64,000 nucleotides of DNA from RYN-230 sp963834705. GTDB taxonomy: Bacteria > Actinomycetota > Actinomycetes > Streptosporangiales > Streptosporangiaceae. The notes below the pieces were generated by a model. It did no database searches, was not told where the DNA came from, and saw only the letters and a program-made list of their open reading frames with translations. The stretch is taken from the NCBI GenBank assembly GCA_963834705.1, contig CAWICV010000001.1, forward strand, positions 1,674,001-1,738,000. Direction: 5' to 3'. Within the stretch, counting starts at the first letter, position 1, and each line of letters opens with the position of its first letter. A program made the translations under genes and the position numbers. Positions 17,999-26,345 of the stretch are shown one piece after another.

Positions 17999-18940
17999 AT
18001 GACTGATTCGAGGCGGGTTCTGGTCACCGGCGGGGCCGGGTTCGTGGGCGCCACGCTGGTCCGGCGGCTGATCGCCAGCGGGCACGCCGTGCGCGTGTTC
18101 GACAACTTGTCAACCGGCCACCCGGACCACCTGACCGGGGTGGACGCGGAACTGGTCGAAGGGGACATCCGGGACACCGACGCGCTGGACAAGGCGCTGG
18201 TGGGGATGGACTCGGTGATGCACCTGGCGGCGGCCGGATCGGTCGTCCAGTCGGTCGCCGACCCGGTGACGAACTTCGACGTGAACGTGGTGGGCACGTT
18301 CCGGGTGCTGGACGCGGCCCGGCGGGCCGGCGTGGAGCGGACCGTGCAGGCCTCCACCGGGGGCGCGCTGATCGGCGACGCCACGCCGCCGGTGGACGAG
18401 CGCTCGCTGCCCAAGCCGATCTCCCCGTACGGCGCGAGCAAGCTGGCCGGCGAGGGCTACGCGTACGCGTTCGCCAAGGCTTATGACCTGCGCACGGTGG
18501 CGCTGCGGTTCGCCAACGTGTACGGCCCGTGGAGCGCCCGCAAGCGCGGGGCCATTACCACGTTCTTCAACCGGCTGCATTCGGGTGAGCCGCTGGTCAT
18601 CTACGGCGACGGCTCGTCGTCCCGGGACTACATCCACGTGGACGACATCTCCAGCGCGCTGCAGCGGGCCCTGGAACTGGACCTGCCCGGCGGCACCGTG
18701 CTGCACATCTCCTCCGGCGTGGAGACCACCGCGCAGGAACTGGCCGGGCTGTGCCGGGCCGCGGCCGGGCGCCCGGACCACCCGATCGAGTACCAGCCGG
18801 CCCGGCGGGGCGAGGTGGACCGCAACTTCGCCAATTACGAGCTGGCCGCGAAGCTGATCGGGTACGCCCCGACGATCGCCCGGGAGGACGGCCTGCCGGG
18901 CACCTGGGAGTGGTTTACCGAGAACGTGTTCCGGGGGTGA
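17999..18940 (+). CDS. NAD-dependent epimerase/dehydratase (UDP-sugar epimerase type)
   Basis: 313-residue extended SDR. VLVTGGAGFVGATLVRRL binds NAD; MHLAAAGSV and SPYGASKLAGEGYA (Y-x3-K) form the active site; RFANVYGP and GSSSRDYIHVDDI are typical of UDP-glucose 4-epimerase and UDP-glucuronate epimerase relatives. ATG at 17999 seems to be leaderless. Upstream is the divergent catalase; downstream after 6 bp is an F420/NADPH-type reductase. It may supply a nucleotide sugar for the glycan locus, but the substrate cannot be read from the sequence. Confidence 0.88.
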   Translation: MTDSRRVLVTGGAGFVGATLVRRLIASGHAVRVFDNLSTGHPDHLTGVDAELVEGDIRDTDALDKALVGMDSVMHLAAAGSVVQSVADPVTNFDVNVVGTFRVLDAARRAGVERTVQASTGGALIGDATPPVDERSLPKPISPYGASKLAGEGYAYAFAKAYDLRTVALRFANVYGPWSARKRGAITTFFNRLHSGEPLVIYGDGSSSRDYIHVDDISSALQRALELDLPGGTVLHISSGVETTAQELAGLCRAAAGRPDHPIEYQPARRGEVDRNFANYELAAKLIGYAPTIAREDGLPGTWEWFTENVFRG

Positions 18941-18946
18941 GCGGGG

Positions 18947-19519
18947 ATGCGGATCGCAGTCATCGGGACCGGGAACATTGGTGGCACGCTGGGCAGCCGG
19001 TGGCGTGCCGCCGGGCACGACGTCACGTACGGCACGCGCAGCGGCAGCGGTGCGGGTCCCGGCGGCGCTCCGGTGCGGCCGGTCGCCGATGCGCTGGCTG
19101 ATACCGAGGTGGTGCTGCTGGCCGTGCCGGGCGGCGCGGTCGGCGAGGTGATCGCCGGGAACGCCGCCGCGCTGGGCGGCATGGTGGTGATCGACGCGGT
19201 GAACCGGATGGGCGAGCCGGAGGTGAACAGCCAGGCGGCCATCGCGGCGGCCGCGCCGACCGCCCGCTACGTCCGCGCGTTCAACACTCTGGGCTGGGAG
19301 AACTTCGCTGACCCGCCGGCGGGCGCGGAACTGTTCTACGCCGCCGACCCGGCCGCGCGCGAGACCGCCGAGGAGCTGATCCGGGCGGTCGGGCTCGGCC
19401 CCCAGTTCGTCGGCGGCCCGGACGCGGCGAACACCGTGGACGGCCTGCTCCGCCTGTGGTTCTCGCTGGTCCAGCAGCACAGCGGGAACCGCAAGCTGGC
19501 CTTCCGCATGGTCCGCTGA
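18947..19519 (+). CDS. NADPH-dependent F420 reductase-like / NAD(P)-binding protein
   Basis: 190 residues beginning MRIAVIGTGNIGGTLGSRWRAAGHDVTYGTR, a Rossmann NADP site (GTGNIG followed by TR) as in Fno-like F420:NADP oxidoreductases. Further blocks VVLLAVPGGAVGEV, VVIDAVNRMG and YVRAFNTLGWENFADP match that superfamily. It follows the epimerase by 6 bp, suggesting cotranscription. Whether it uses F420 is uncertain; many actinobacterial paralogues have other substrates. Confidence 0.8.
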   Translation: MRIAVIGTGNIGGTLGSRWRAAGHDVTYGTRSGSGAGPGGAPVRPVADALADTEVVLLAVPGGAVGEVIAGNAAALGGMVVIDAVNRMGEPEVNSQAAIAAAAPTARYVRAFNTLGWENFADPPAGAELFYAADPAARETAEELIRAVGLGPQFVGGPDAANTVDGLLRLWFSLVQQHSGNRKLAFRMVR

Positions 19520-19556
19520 CCGGCTCCGCTAACCGGCTCCGCTAACCGGCTCCGCT
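19519..19556. repeat. three 13-bp direct repeats
   Basis: Three copies of ACCGGCTCCGCT at 19519, 19532 and 19545, spaced 13 bp and separated by single A residues, filling the gap between two convergent genes. Probably slippage-generated; no function evident. Confidence 0.8.
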
Positions 19557-19562
19557 CGCGGG

Positions 19563-20510
19563 CTACGGGATAAGGACGATCTTGCCGGTGGCGTGGCCGG
19601 CCATGCTGTACCGGTGCGCGTCAGCTACCTGGCTGAGCGGGTAGCTGCGGGCCACGAACACCCGGAGCGCACCATCGCCGGCCAGCCTGGCCAGGTCGAG
19701 CCGGGCCGGCAGGCGCACCTCGGTGCCCGGGTCCGCGCCCGGCGCCCCGCCGAGCAGCTTAATACCGGCTTCCCGGGCCCGCGGGGTGACCACGATGGTG
19801 GCGATCCGGGCCCGGACCGCGACCATGTCCAGCGAGACGTCCAGCGCCTCGGCGGTGCCAATCAGGTCCAGCGCCACGTCCACGCCGCCGGGCGCGGCCG
19901 CGCGGACCCGGCTGGCCAGGCCGTCGCCGTAGGCCACCGGGATGGCGCCCAGCTCGCGGAGGAACTCGTGCCGTGCTGGGCTGGCCGTCGCGATCACGGT
20001 GGCGCCCTGGCGCACCGCGAGCTGGACCGCCATGATGCCGACGCCACCGGCCGCACCGTGCATCAGCACGGTGTCGCCCTGGTGTACATCGGTCGCGGCC
20101 AGCGCGTGCCAGGCGGTTACCCCGGTGAGCATCAGCCCGCTGGCCGGGGCCCAGTCCAGCGTGGCCGGCTTGGGCACCAGGGCGTCCGCCCTGACGACCA
20201 GGTCGGCGGCGTACGCGCCGGGTGCCCGGAACGCGATCACCTCGTCGCCGACCTGGACCGGCCCGGCCGGGCCGACCGCGCCGGGGCCGGCCGCGGTGAC
20301 CACGCCGGACACCTCGGCGCCGAGCCGCATCGGCAGCCGGGCCGGGTCGGCGCCCATCAGCCCGCCGTACTGCTTCCAGTCCACCGGGTTCACCCCGGCC
20401 GCGCGGACCTGGATCCGGGCCTGGCCCGGTCCCGGCGCACCGGTCGGCTGGTCCACCACGGACAGCACCTCAGGACCGCCGAACGCGGTCGCGATCACGA
20501 CAGCTGACAT
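19563..20510 (-). CDS. NADP-dependent MDR oxidoreductase (quinone-reductase-like)
   Basis: 315-residue zinc-independent medium-chain dehydrogenase/reductase. The N-terminal GroES-like domain has PGPGQARIQVRAAGVNPVDWKQYGGL (no zinc ligands). The nucleotide-binding part has VLMHGAAGGVGIMAVQLAVRQGATVIATAS. The C-terminus SLSQVADAHRYSMAGHATGKIVLIP-type ending is usual for quinone oxidoreductases and enoyl reductases. It starts 13 bp after the stop of the small solenoid-like gene on the same strand, so the two may be cotranscribed. Substrate unknown. Confidence 0.9.
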   Translation of the reverse strand: MSAVVIATAFGGPEVLSVVDQPTGAPGPGQARIQVRAAGVNPVDWKQYGGLMGADPARLPMRLGAEVSGVVTAAGPGAVGPAGPVQVGDEVIAFRAPGAYAADLVVRADALVPKPATLDWAPASGLMLTGVTAWHALAATDVHQGDTVLMHGAAGGVGIMAVQLAVRQGATVIATASPARHEFLRELGAIPVAYGDGLASRVRAAAPGGVDVALDLIGTAEALDVSLDMVAVRARIATIVVTPRAREAGIKLLGGAPGADPGTEVRLPARLDLARLAGDGALRVFVARSYPLSQVADAHRYSMAGHATGKIVLIP

Positions 20511-20523
20511 GCCAGCGGCAACA

Positions 20524-20805
20524 TCAGCCGCGGCGCTGCTGATTCCGCCAGGCCAGGATGGCCCGCCGGGACAGCCCGGACAGCACGGACTCGGCGCTCA
20601 GCAGGGAGCCGACGGAGAAGAGGGACGCCGCCGACGCTACCGAGCCGACCGACAGCACGCAGCCGGCCGAGCCGATCGCGAGGATCGAGCCGGCCGAGCC
20701 AACCGACAGGATCGAGCCCGCCGAGCCGATGGACAGGATGGAACCGGTCAACCCGATGCTCAGGATCGAGCCGCCGGATCCACACCGGTCGTGGGTGCTA
20801 CGCAT
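20524..20805 (-). CDS. small protein with 9-residue GSILSIGSA repeats (solenoid-like)
   Basis: 93 residues, starting MRSTHDRCGSGGS. Residues about 12-75 are at least seven near-identical 9-residue units of the form G-S-I-L-S-I-G-S-A, with hydrophobic residues at fixed positions, followed by a short basic tail SRRAILAWRNQQRRG. The regular small/hydrophobic alternation suggests a compact beta-solenoid or an amyloid-like stack. The DNA repeats with a 27-bp period, so the gene grew by unit duplication. ATG at 20805 has GACAAT 6 nt upstream and no SD, compatible with a leaderless mRNA. Similar unnamed proteins exist in actinobacteria as far as I recall; no function is known to me. It precedes the MDR gene by 13 bp. 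Confidence 0.7.
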   Translation of the reverse strand: MRSTHDRCGSGGSILSIGLTGSILSIGSAGSILSVGSAGSILAIGSAGCVLSVGSVASAASLFSVGSLLSAESVLSGLSRRAILAWRNQQRRG

Positions 20806-20877
20806 GATCGCATTGTCGCAGCACCGTTCTCGCCGCACTGGGCCGGCGCCGGTACGGGTAGCCCGGTTCAGCCGGTC

Positions 20878-21048
20878 TCAGCCGGAGCGCTGGGCCGCCG
20901 ACTGCAGCGACTCAGGGTGCATGCGCCGGTAGTGCTCGGTCAGCACGGCGGACGCCTGGCCGGGCCGGTGCGCGATGGTGCGCTTGCAGATCTGGCAACG
21001 CAGAACCGGAAGCTGGGTGACGGTAACAGGGAAGCGGGGAGTGCTCAT
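20878..21048 (-). CDS. 56-residue zinc-finger-like protein (C-x2-C...H-x4-H)
   Basis: Short minus-strand gene from ATG 21048 to TGA 20878. The sequence MSTPRFPVTVTQLPVLRCQI continues with a second Cys and a C-terminal helix. Cys18-x2-Cys21 and His39-x4-His44 (in LTEHYRRMHPE) give a plausible single zinc-binding site of classical C2H2 spacing, with 17 residues between the pairs. Codon third positions are G/C-rich as in neighbouring genes. It lies between tag and the solenoid-like gene on the same strand. It could bind nucleic acid or act as a protein adaptor; the function is not known. Confidence 0.65.
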   Translation of the reverse strand: MSTPRFPVTVTQLPVLRCQICKRTIAHRPGQASAVLTEHYRRMHPESLQSAAQRSG

Positions 21049-21114
21049 CGGTTTCCATCATGCCAGATCTGGGCCGCCTGCCCAGGCACCGCCGCGCTTA
21101 CTCACCCGCCGGGC

Positions 21115-21726
21115 TCACCCGCCGCGCTCACCCGCCGGCTCACCCGCCGGGCAGCTGGCCAGGTGGTCGTTGACTACGCCGACCGCCTGCAGGTAGCTGT
21201 ACACGATGGTGGACCCGACGAACGTAAACCCACGCCGCTTGAGATCCTTGCTGAGCTGGTCGGATAGCGGGGTGCGGGCAGGCAGGTCGGCGGTACGGGC
21301 GGGCCGGTTGCGGACTGGCCTGCCGTCCACCCAGGACCACAGGTAGCTGGCGAACGACCCGTGCTGCCGCTGAGTGGCCAGGAAGGCCTGGGCGTTGCGG
21401 ACCGTGCCCGCCACCTTGAGCCGGTTCCGCACGATGCCCGGGTCGGCGAGCAGCCTGTCCAGCTTGGCCGGGTCGTAGCCGGCGACCCGCTCCGGGTCGA
21501 AGCCGTCCAGCGCGTGCCGGTAGTTGTCCCGCTTGTTCAGGATGGTGGCCCAAGACAGCCCGGCCTGGGCTCCTTCCAGCAGCAGCATCTCGAACAGGTA
21601 GCGGTCGTCCCGGGACGGGATCCCCCACTCGGTGTCATGGTAGGCCCGCATCGCGTCCGAGCTCTCGGCCCAGTCGCAGCGCCGCGGGCCAGCGGCCTGG
21701 TTCAGCAGGTCAGCGGGCTGGCTCAT
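21115..21726 (-). CDS. tag: DNA-3-methyladenine glycosylase I
   Basis: 203-residue Tag enzyme removing 3-methyladenine from alkylated DNA. RRCDWAESSDAMRAYHDTEWGIP carries the zinc Cys/His and the substrate-side residues; LLLEGAQAGLSWATILNKRDNYR is the family signature; the late zinc ligands are His and Cys in VNDHLASCPAG. Length is normal (about 190-205). TAGCGT lies 8 nt before the ATG with no SD, which suggests a leaderless transcript. A run of CCCGCCGGGCTCA-like repeats at the 3' end encodes the Gly/Glu-rich tail. Confidence 0.95.
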   Translation of the reverse strand: MSQPADLLNQAAGPRRCDWAESSDAMRAYHDTEWGIPSRDDRYLFEMLLLEGAQAGLSWATILNKRDNYRHALDGFDPERVAGYDPAKLDRLLADPGIVRNRLKVAGTVRNAQAFLATQRQHGSFASYLWSWVDGRPVRNRPARTADLPARTPLSDQLSKDLKRRGFTFVGSTIVYSYLQAVGVVNDHLASCPAGEPAGERGG

Positions 21727-21990
21727 GAACCTGGACGCTACCCGGCGGTACCGTCAGTGCTGACGGCGCGCCGCTGACCGGGACACCGAGCAGCTCGATG
21801 TACCGGTCCACCATCATGTCCCGTCCCCTGAGATCCGCTACTAGCTAGCTCGGCCGGCAGCAGCGCGTCCTGGCCGCCGCGCTGGCCCGCGCCGCCGCGC
21901 GGCCCGAGGGGTAGCCGGCCCAGCGGGCGCTGGGCCGGACGGAATTAATCTGAATCACCCGCCCAGCAGCAGCCAACCCGCGGAGGAATC
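21727..21990. other. intergenic spacer between tag and an SDR gene
   Basis: 264 bp between divergent genes. It should contain the promoters for both. On the minus strand a short open stretch reads DMMVDRYIELLGVPV before running into the tag start region; this may be a remnant, but I cannot assign it. GGAGGA at 21982-21987 is the ribosome-binding site for the GTG at 21991. Confidence 0.5.
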
Positions 21991-22752
21991 GTGACGGTAC
22001 TGGACAGCTTCGCGCTGACCGGCAAGAAGGCCCTGGTCACCGGCGGTAACCAAGGGCTGGGCAAGGCGTTCGCGGCCGCACTGGCCGAGGCGGGCGCGGA
22101 GGTGGTCATCGTGGCCCGGGACGCCGGCCGGAACGCGGCCGCCGTGGCCGGCCTTCGTGGCCAGGGCCTGGCCGTGTCCGCGATCGACGGTGACATCACC
22201 GCGGATGCCGCCGCGATCACCGATCGGGCCGCCCGCGACCTGGGCGGCCTGGACATCCTGGTGAACAACGCCGGGGTGTGCATCCACAAGGCGTCCTGGG
22301 ATGTCACCGACGACGAATGGACGGACGTGTTCGACCTGAACGTGCGCGCGCTGTGGCAGTGCAGCCGGGCCGCCGGCCGGCACATGGCCGCCTCGAGCGG
22401 CGGGTCGATCATCAACGTGGGCTCCATCTCGGCGCTGATCGTCAACCGGCCGCAGTGGCAGCCCGCCTACAACGCGTCCAAGGCGGCCGTGCACCAGCTG
22501 ACCAAGTCGCTGGCCGCGGAATGGGCCGGGCTGGGCATCCGGGTCAACGCGGTCGCGCCGGGCTACGTAAAGACGGACATGGCGCCGGTGGACCGGCCGG
22601 AGTTCCGGCGGCACTGGATCGAGGACAGCCCGCAGCAGCGGTACGCGCTGCCCGCGGAGATCGCGCCCAGCGTGGTGTTCCTGGCCAGCCCGGCTTCGTC
22701 GTTCATGACTGGGTCGGTACTGGTCATCGACGGCGGCTACACGGTGTACTAA
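21991..22752 (+). CDS. SDR family oxidoreductase (gluconate/polyol dehydrogenase-like)
   Basis: 253-residue classical SDR. ALVTGGNQGLGKAFA is the cofactor site, LVNNAGV is present, active-site Ser lies in NVGSISAL and Tyr/Lys in YNASKAA. It ends with GSVLVIDGGYTVY. It is most like gluconate 5-dehydrogenase, L-idonate or arabitol/mannitol dehydrogenases and 3-oxoacyl reductases. GTG start with a strong GGAGGA. The next gene starts 4 bp after its stop. Substrate unresolved. Confidence 0.92.
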   Translation: MTVLDSFALTGKKALVTGGNQGLGKAFAAALAEAGAEVVIVARDAGRNAAAVAGLRGQGLAVSAIDGDITADAAAITDRAARDLGGLDILVNNAGVCIHKASWDVTDDEWTDVFDLNVRALWQCSRAAGRHMAASSGGSIINVGSISALIVNRPQWQPAYNASKAAVHQLTKSLAAEWAGLGIRVNAVAPGYVKTDMAPVDRPEFRRHWIEDSPQQRYALPAEIAPSVVFLASPASSFMTGSVLVIDGGYTVY

Positions 22753-22756
22753 TCCC

Positions 22757-23287
22757 GTGCCAGAACCAAGTATCCGCGCCGCCGGGCCGGAGGATGCGGA
22801 AGAGGTCGAGCGGCTGCGGGTGGCGGGCTGGCAGGCCGCCTACCGGGGCATCATCCCCGACGGCTACCTGGACCGGATGCGGGTGGACGGCGAGCGCCGC
22901 CGCCGGCGCATGATCAGCCGGGCTGCGGCCGTGCCGGACGGCGCGGTGGAGAGCGTCGCCGTGCAGGGCAACGCGATCGTCGGCTGGGTGGCCGGTGGCC
23001 GCTGCCGGGACGCCGACCGGCCCGGCCCCCGCCACGGCGAGGTCTATGCCATCTACGTGCTGCCGGAATGGTGGGGCCGCGGCGTGGGCCGCCTGCTGAT
23101 GGCGCACGCGGTCCGCGCGCTGACCGGGGCGGGCCTGGCTGACATCACGCTGTGGGTGCTGGAAGGCAACCAGCGGGCCCGCCGGTTCTACGAGGCGGCT
23201 GGGTTCCGGCTGGACGGCGCCCGCCAGGAACTCGACCTGGGCGGCCCGGTGACCGAGGTGCGCTACCAGCTACTGGCCGGACCGTGA
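22757..23287 (+). CDS. GNAT family N-acetyltransferase
   Basis: 176-residue GNAT. The acetyl-CoA motif is in EVYAIYVLPEWWGRGVGRLLMAHAVRAL (R/Q-x2-G-x-G/A pattern), followed by LWVLEGNQRARRFYEAAGFRLDG, the usual motif B. GTG start at 22757, 4 bp after the SDR stop. Its last 18 bp overlap the convergent exporter gene. The acceptor is unknown. Confidence 0.9.
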   Translation: MPEPSIRAAGPEDAEEVERLRVAGWQAAYRGIIPDGYLDRMRVDGERRRRRMISRAAAVPDGAVESVAVQGNAIVGWVAGGRCRDADRPGPRHGEVYAIYVLPEWWGRGVGRLLMAHAVRALTGAGLADITLWVLEGNQRARRFYEAAGFRLDGARQELDLGGPVTEVRYQLLAGP

Positions 23288-24493
23288 GCCGGGGCGGCCG
23301 GCCCGCACGGCCTCCCCGGTGGCCTCCGGTTCTGCGGTCAGCTCCTCCTGCTCAGCCAGCGCCGCCTGTTGCGGCGAAACCGGCTGCGGGATGGCCGTCG
23401 CCTGCCACACCTCGCGCGTGATCACCTGGAGCGCTCCCGCCGCCGGGATGGCCAGCAGGGCGGCCACGAACGCGCCGAACGTGCCGCCGACCCAGTCGCC
23501 GATGGACGCCCCGATCAGGATAGACAGCAGCACCAGCAGCGGGTTGACCCGCACCGTCCGGCTCATCACGACCGGGTTCAGGATGTGGTTCTCGATCTGC
23601 GTGTAGATCAGGAACACGACCAGGGTGACGATGCCGGCGGTCAGCGAGTGACCCAGCGCGAACAGCACGGTGGGAATGCCGGCCAGCGCGCCGCCGATCA
23701 TCGGCAGGAAGTTGACCAGGGCCACCCACAGCGCCCACAGGAACGGGAACGGGACGCCGACGATCAGCAACGTGACAAACACCACCACCCCGGCGGTGAC
23801 CGAGGTCAGGATGTTGCCCAGCATGTAGCCGGTGACCGAGCGGTTCACCTCGTGAGCGATCCGGCCGTACCGCTCGGACCGCCGCGGGCTCATGTTGTTC
23901 AGCAGCCACGCCCGCATCTTCGGGCCCTCGAGCAGCAGGAGCAGCGTCAGGATGAAGATGGTGAACAGCGCGAGCAACAGCGACACGGCGCCCTTGCCCA
24001 GGCTCAGCGCCGGCTTGGTCAGGCCCTCGCCGAAGCTCAGCAGCTTGGGGGTGTTCTTCTGCACCCAGGTCTGGATGTGGTAGTGCCGGACCAGGTGCCC
24101 GATCCAGCCCCGGCCGTGCTGCGCCGCATCGACATAGCCGGGCAGTTTCTCGGCCAGGTGGGTGATCGCGTTGGCCAGCGGGTAGCCGAAGGCCACCGAC
24201 AGGCCGATGAAGACCAGCACGCCCCAGAACGTGACCACCGCGACGGCCCAGCCGCGCCGCTTGATCTTCCACCGCTGCAGGGCGATGACCAGCGGGTTCA
24301 GGATGACAGCGATGAACGCGGCCACCACGATCAGCAGGATGACGTCCTTCAGCCGGTAGACGACCTTGCCGAGCAGGAAGGCCACGACCACGACGGCGGC
24401 CGTGGCCAGGATCGCCCGCAGCGGGATCCCCCGGATGTCGGCCGCGGCCCACAGCCGGGCCCGCCGGGTGGGTGGCGGTGCGTCGTTGCTCAC
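23270..24493 (-). CDS. AI-2E family transporter (8-TM exporter)
   Basis: 407-residue membrane protein of the AI-2E/PerM exporter family. Hydrophobic segments occur near residues 20-65, 75-95, 165-190 and in four to five helices between 225 and 340. The conserved C-terminal block reads FLPMIGGALAGIPTVLFAL and IYTQIENHILNPVVMSR. A charged, Glu-rich tail follows. GTG at 24493 is chosen because the frame continues upstream without homology. It diverges from pgm across 159 bp. Substrate unknown; family members export autoinducer-2, ions or lipids. Confidence 0.92.
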   Translation of the reverse strand: MSNDAPPPTRRARLWAAADIRGIPLRAILATAAVVVVAFLLGKVVYRLKDVILLIVVAAFIAVILNPLVIALQRWKIKRRGWAVAVVTFWGVLVFIGLSVAFGYPLANAITHLAEKLPGYVDAAQHGRGWIGHLVRHYHIQTWVQKNTPKLLSFGEGLTKPALSLGKGAVSLLLALFTIFILTLLLLLEGPKMRAWLLNNMSPRRSERYGRIAHEVNRSVTGYMLGNILTSVTAGVVVFVTLLIVGVPFPFLWALWVALVNFLPMIGGALAGIPTVLFALGHSLTAGIVTLVVFLIYTQIENHILNPVVMSRTVRVNPLLVLLSILIGASIGDWVGGTFGAFVAALLAIPAAGALQVITREVWQATAIPQPVSPQQAALAEQEELTAEPEATGEAVRAGRPGSRSGQ

Positions 24494-24652
24494 CGGCCCA
24501 TCATCGCAGCCCGGTGGGCATTGTGGGCGCGCCACCCATGGCGGCCCAGCCGGAATACCGGAAGACTTGACCTCGAGAACGCGGGCAGAAAAGACCAAGA
24601 CTTCATATTTAACGCCCCTCCGTGGCACTCGCCCCGGGGACAGGAGCTGACG

Positions 24653-26320
24653 TTGCCGGTAAACGAGCGGGCCGGCCAGCCGGCCGCCGAGTCTGACCTG
24701 GTCGATGTGGCCAAGCTGGTCACGGCCTACTTCGCGGAGCACCCAGATCCCGGGGTGCCGGAGCAGCGGGTCGCCTTCGGCACGTCTGGCCATCGGGGCT
24801 CGGCGCTGCGCTGCTCGTTCAATGACGACCACATCGCCGCCACCACCCAGGCCATCTGCGACTACCGGGCCGCCGCGGGCACGACCGGGCCGCTGTACCT
24901 GGGCCGGGACACGCACGCGCTGTCCGAGCCGGCCTTCGTCACCGCGCTGGAAGTGCTCGCGGCCAACGAGGTGACGGTGCTGGTGGACAGCCGGGACGGG
25001 TACACCCCGACGCCGTCGCTGTCGCTGGCCATCCTGATGCACAACGCGGACGGCGGCCGCGCTCAGGCTCAGGGCCAGGCCGACGGAATCGTGATCACCC
25101 CGTCGCACAATCCGCCCGCGGACGGCGGGTTCAAGTACAACCCGCCGGACGGCGGCCCGGCCGGGTCGCAGATCACCTCGGATATCCAGGACCGGGCCAA
25201 CGAACTGCTGGCCGGCCGGCTGCGCGAGGTGCGCCGGCTGCCCTACGCGGCCGCGCGCCAGGCGCACACCGTGGGCCCGTTCGACTTCCTCGGCCAGTAC
25301 GTGGACCAGCTGCCGACCGTGGTCAACCTGGACGCGATCCGGGACGCCGGGGTCCGGATCGGCGCCGACCCGCTCGGCGGGGCCAGTGTCGCCTACTGGG
25401 GCGAGATCGCCAGCCGGTACGGGCTGGACCTGACCGTGGTCAACCCCACGGTGGACGCCACGTTCCGGTTCATGACGCTGGACTGGGACGGCCAGATCCG
25501 GATGGACTGCTCGTCCCCATCCGCGATGGCCTCGCTGATCGGCCGGGCCAAGGAGTTCGCCATCGCGACCGGCAACGACACCGACGCCGACCGGCATGGC
25601 ATCGTCACGCCGGACGCCGGGCTGCTCGACCCGAACCACTACCTGGCGGTGGCCATCGACTACCTGTACCGGCACCGGGCGAACTGGCCAGCCGGCGCCG
25701 CGGTGGGCAAGACGATGGTCAGCTCGTCGATCATCGACCGGGTGGCCGAGGCGGCCGGCCGCCAGCTGACCGAGGTACCGGTCGGGTTCAAGTGGTTCGT
25801 GCCCGGGCTGCTGGACGGCTCGATCGCGTTCGGCGGCGAGGAGAGCGCCGGGGCGTCCTTCCTGCGGGCCGACGGCCGGATCTGGACCACCGACAAGGAC
25901 GGCATCATCCTGGCCCTGCTCGCCTCGGAGATCACCGCGGTCACCGGGCAGTCGCCGGCCGAGCGCTACCGAGAGCTGGCCGCTGAGCTGGGTGACCCGG
26001 CCTACGCGCGGATCGACGCGCCCGCCACCCGGGAGCAGAAGGCCCTGCTGGCCAAGCTGTCCCCGGAGCAGGTCGATGTGGCCGAACTCGCCGGGGAGCC
26101 GGTGCAGGCCCGGCTGACCCACGCGCCGGGCAATGACGAGCCGCTCGGCGGCATCAAGGTGATCACCGAATCCGGCTGGTTCGCCGCCCGTCCGTCGGGC
26201 ACCGAGGACGTCTACAAGCTCTACGCGGAGTCGTTCCAGGGGCCTGGCCGGCTGAACCGGATCCAGGAAGAGGCCCAGCACATCCTGGATGGCGTGCTCA
26301 AGGAATCATCCGGAGGCTGA
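24653..26320 (+). CDS. pgm: phosphoglucomutase (alpha-D-glucose phosphate-specific)
   Basis: 555 residues, matching the usual 546-550 residue bacterial Pgm. It interconverts glucose 1-phosphate and glucose 6-phosphate. Phosphoserine loop GIVITPSHNPPADGGFKYN; metal-binding loop GNDTDADRHG; sugar-binding FGGEESAGASF; phosphate-binding RPSGTEDVYKLYAESF. TTG at 24653 is chosen because AGGAG lies 6 nt upstream and it fits the conserved N-terminus. glgC follows after 25 bp and glgM overlaps glgC, so glucose 6-phosphate is channelled to ADP-glucose and alpha-glucan. Confidence 0.96.
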   Translation: MPVNERAGQPAAESDLVDVAKLVTAYFAEHPDPGVPEQRVAFGTSGHRGSALRCSFNDDHIAATTQAICDYRAAAGTTGPLYLGRDTHALSEPAFVTALEVLAANEVTVLVDSRDGYTPTPSLSLAILMHNADGGRAQAQGQADGIVITPSHNPPADGGFKYNPPDGGPAGSQITSDIQDRANELLAGRLREVRRLPYAAARQAHTVGPFDFLGQYVDQLPTVVNLDAIRDAGVRIGADPLGGASVAYWGEIASRYGLDLTVVNPTVDATFRFMTLDWDGQIRMDCSSPSAMASLIGRAKEFAIATGNDTDADRHGIVTPDAGLLDPNHYLAVAIDYLYRHRANWPAGAAVGKTMVSSSIIDRVAEAAGRQLTEVPVGFKWFVPGLLDGSIAFGGEESAGASFLRADGRIWTTDKDGIILALLASEITAVTGQSPAERYRELAAELGDPAYARIDAPATREQKALLAKLSPEQVDVAELAGEPVQARLTHAPGNDEPLGGIKVITESGWFAARPSGTEDVYKLYAESFQGPGRLNRIQEEAQHILDGVLKESSGG

Positions 26321-26345
26321 CTCCGGCCGCTCACAAGGGGTGCAG

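Noticed and set aside
19519..19556. Short direct repeats as a possible CRISPR
   Set aside because: 13-bp units without spacers.
20524..20805. 27-bp repeats as non-coding tandem DNA
   Set aside because: The period keeps one reading frame with conserved residues and codon bias, so a coding repeat is more likely.
21727..21840. Short minus-strand frame DMMVDRYIELLGVPV as a possible gene
   Set aside because: Only about 40 codons, runs into the tag start, and no family recognised.
24494..26281. Long minus frame extending the AI-2E exporter through pgm
   Set aside because: It is the complement of the phosphoglucomutase gene; no homology outside the exporter part.
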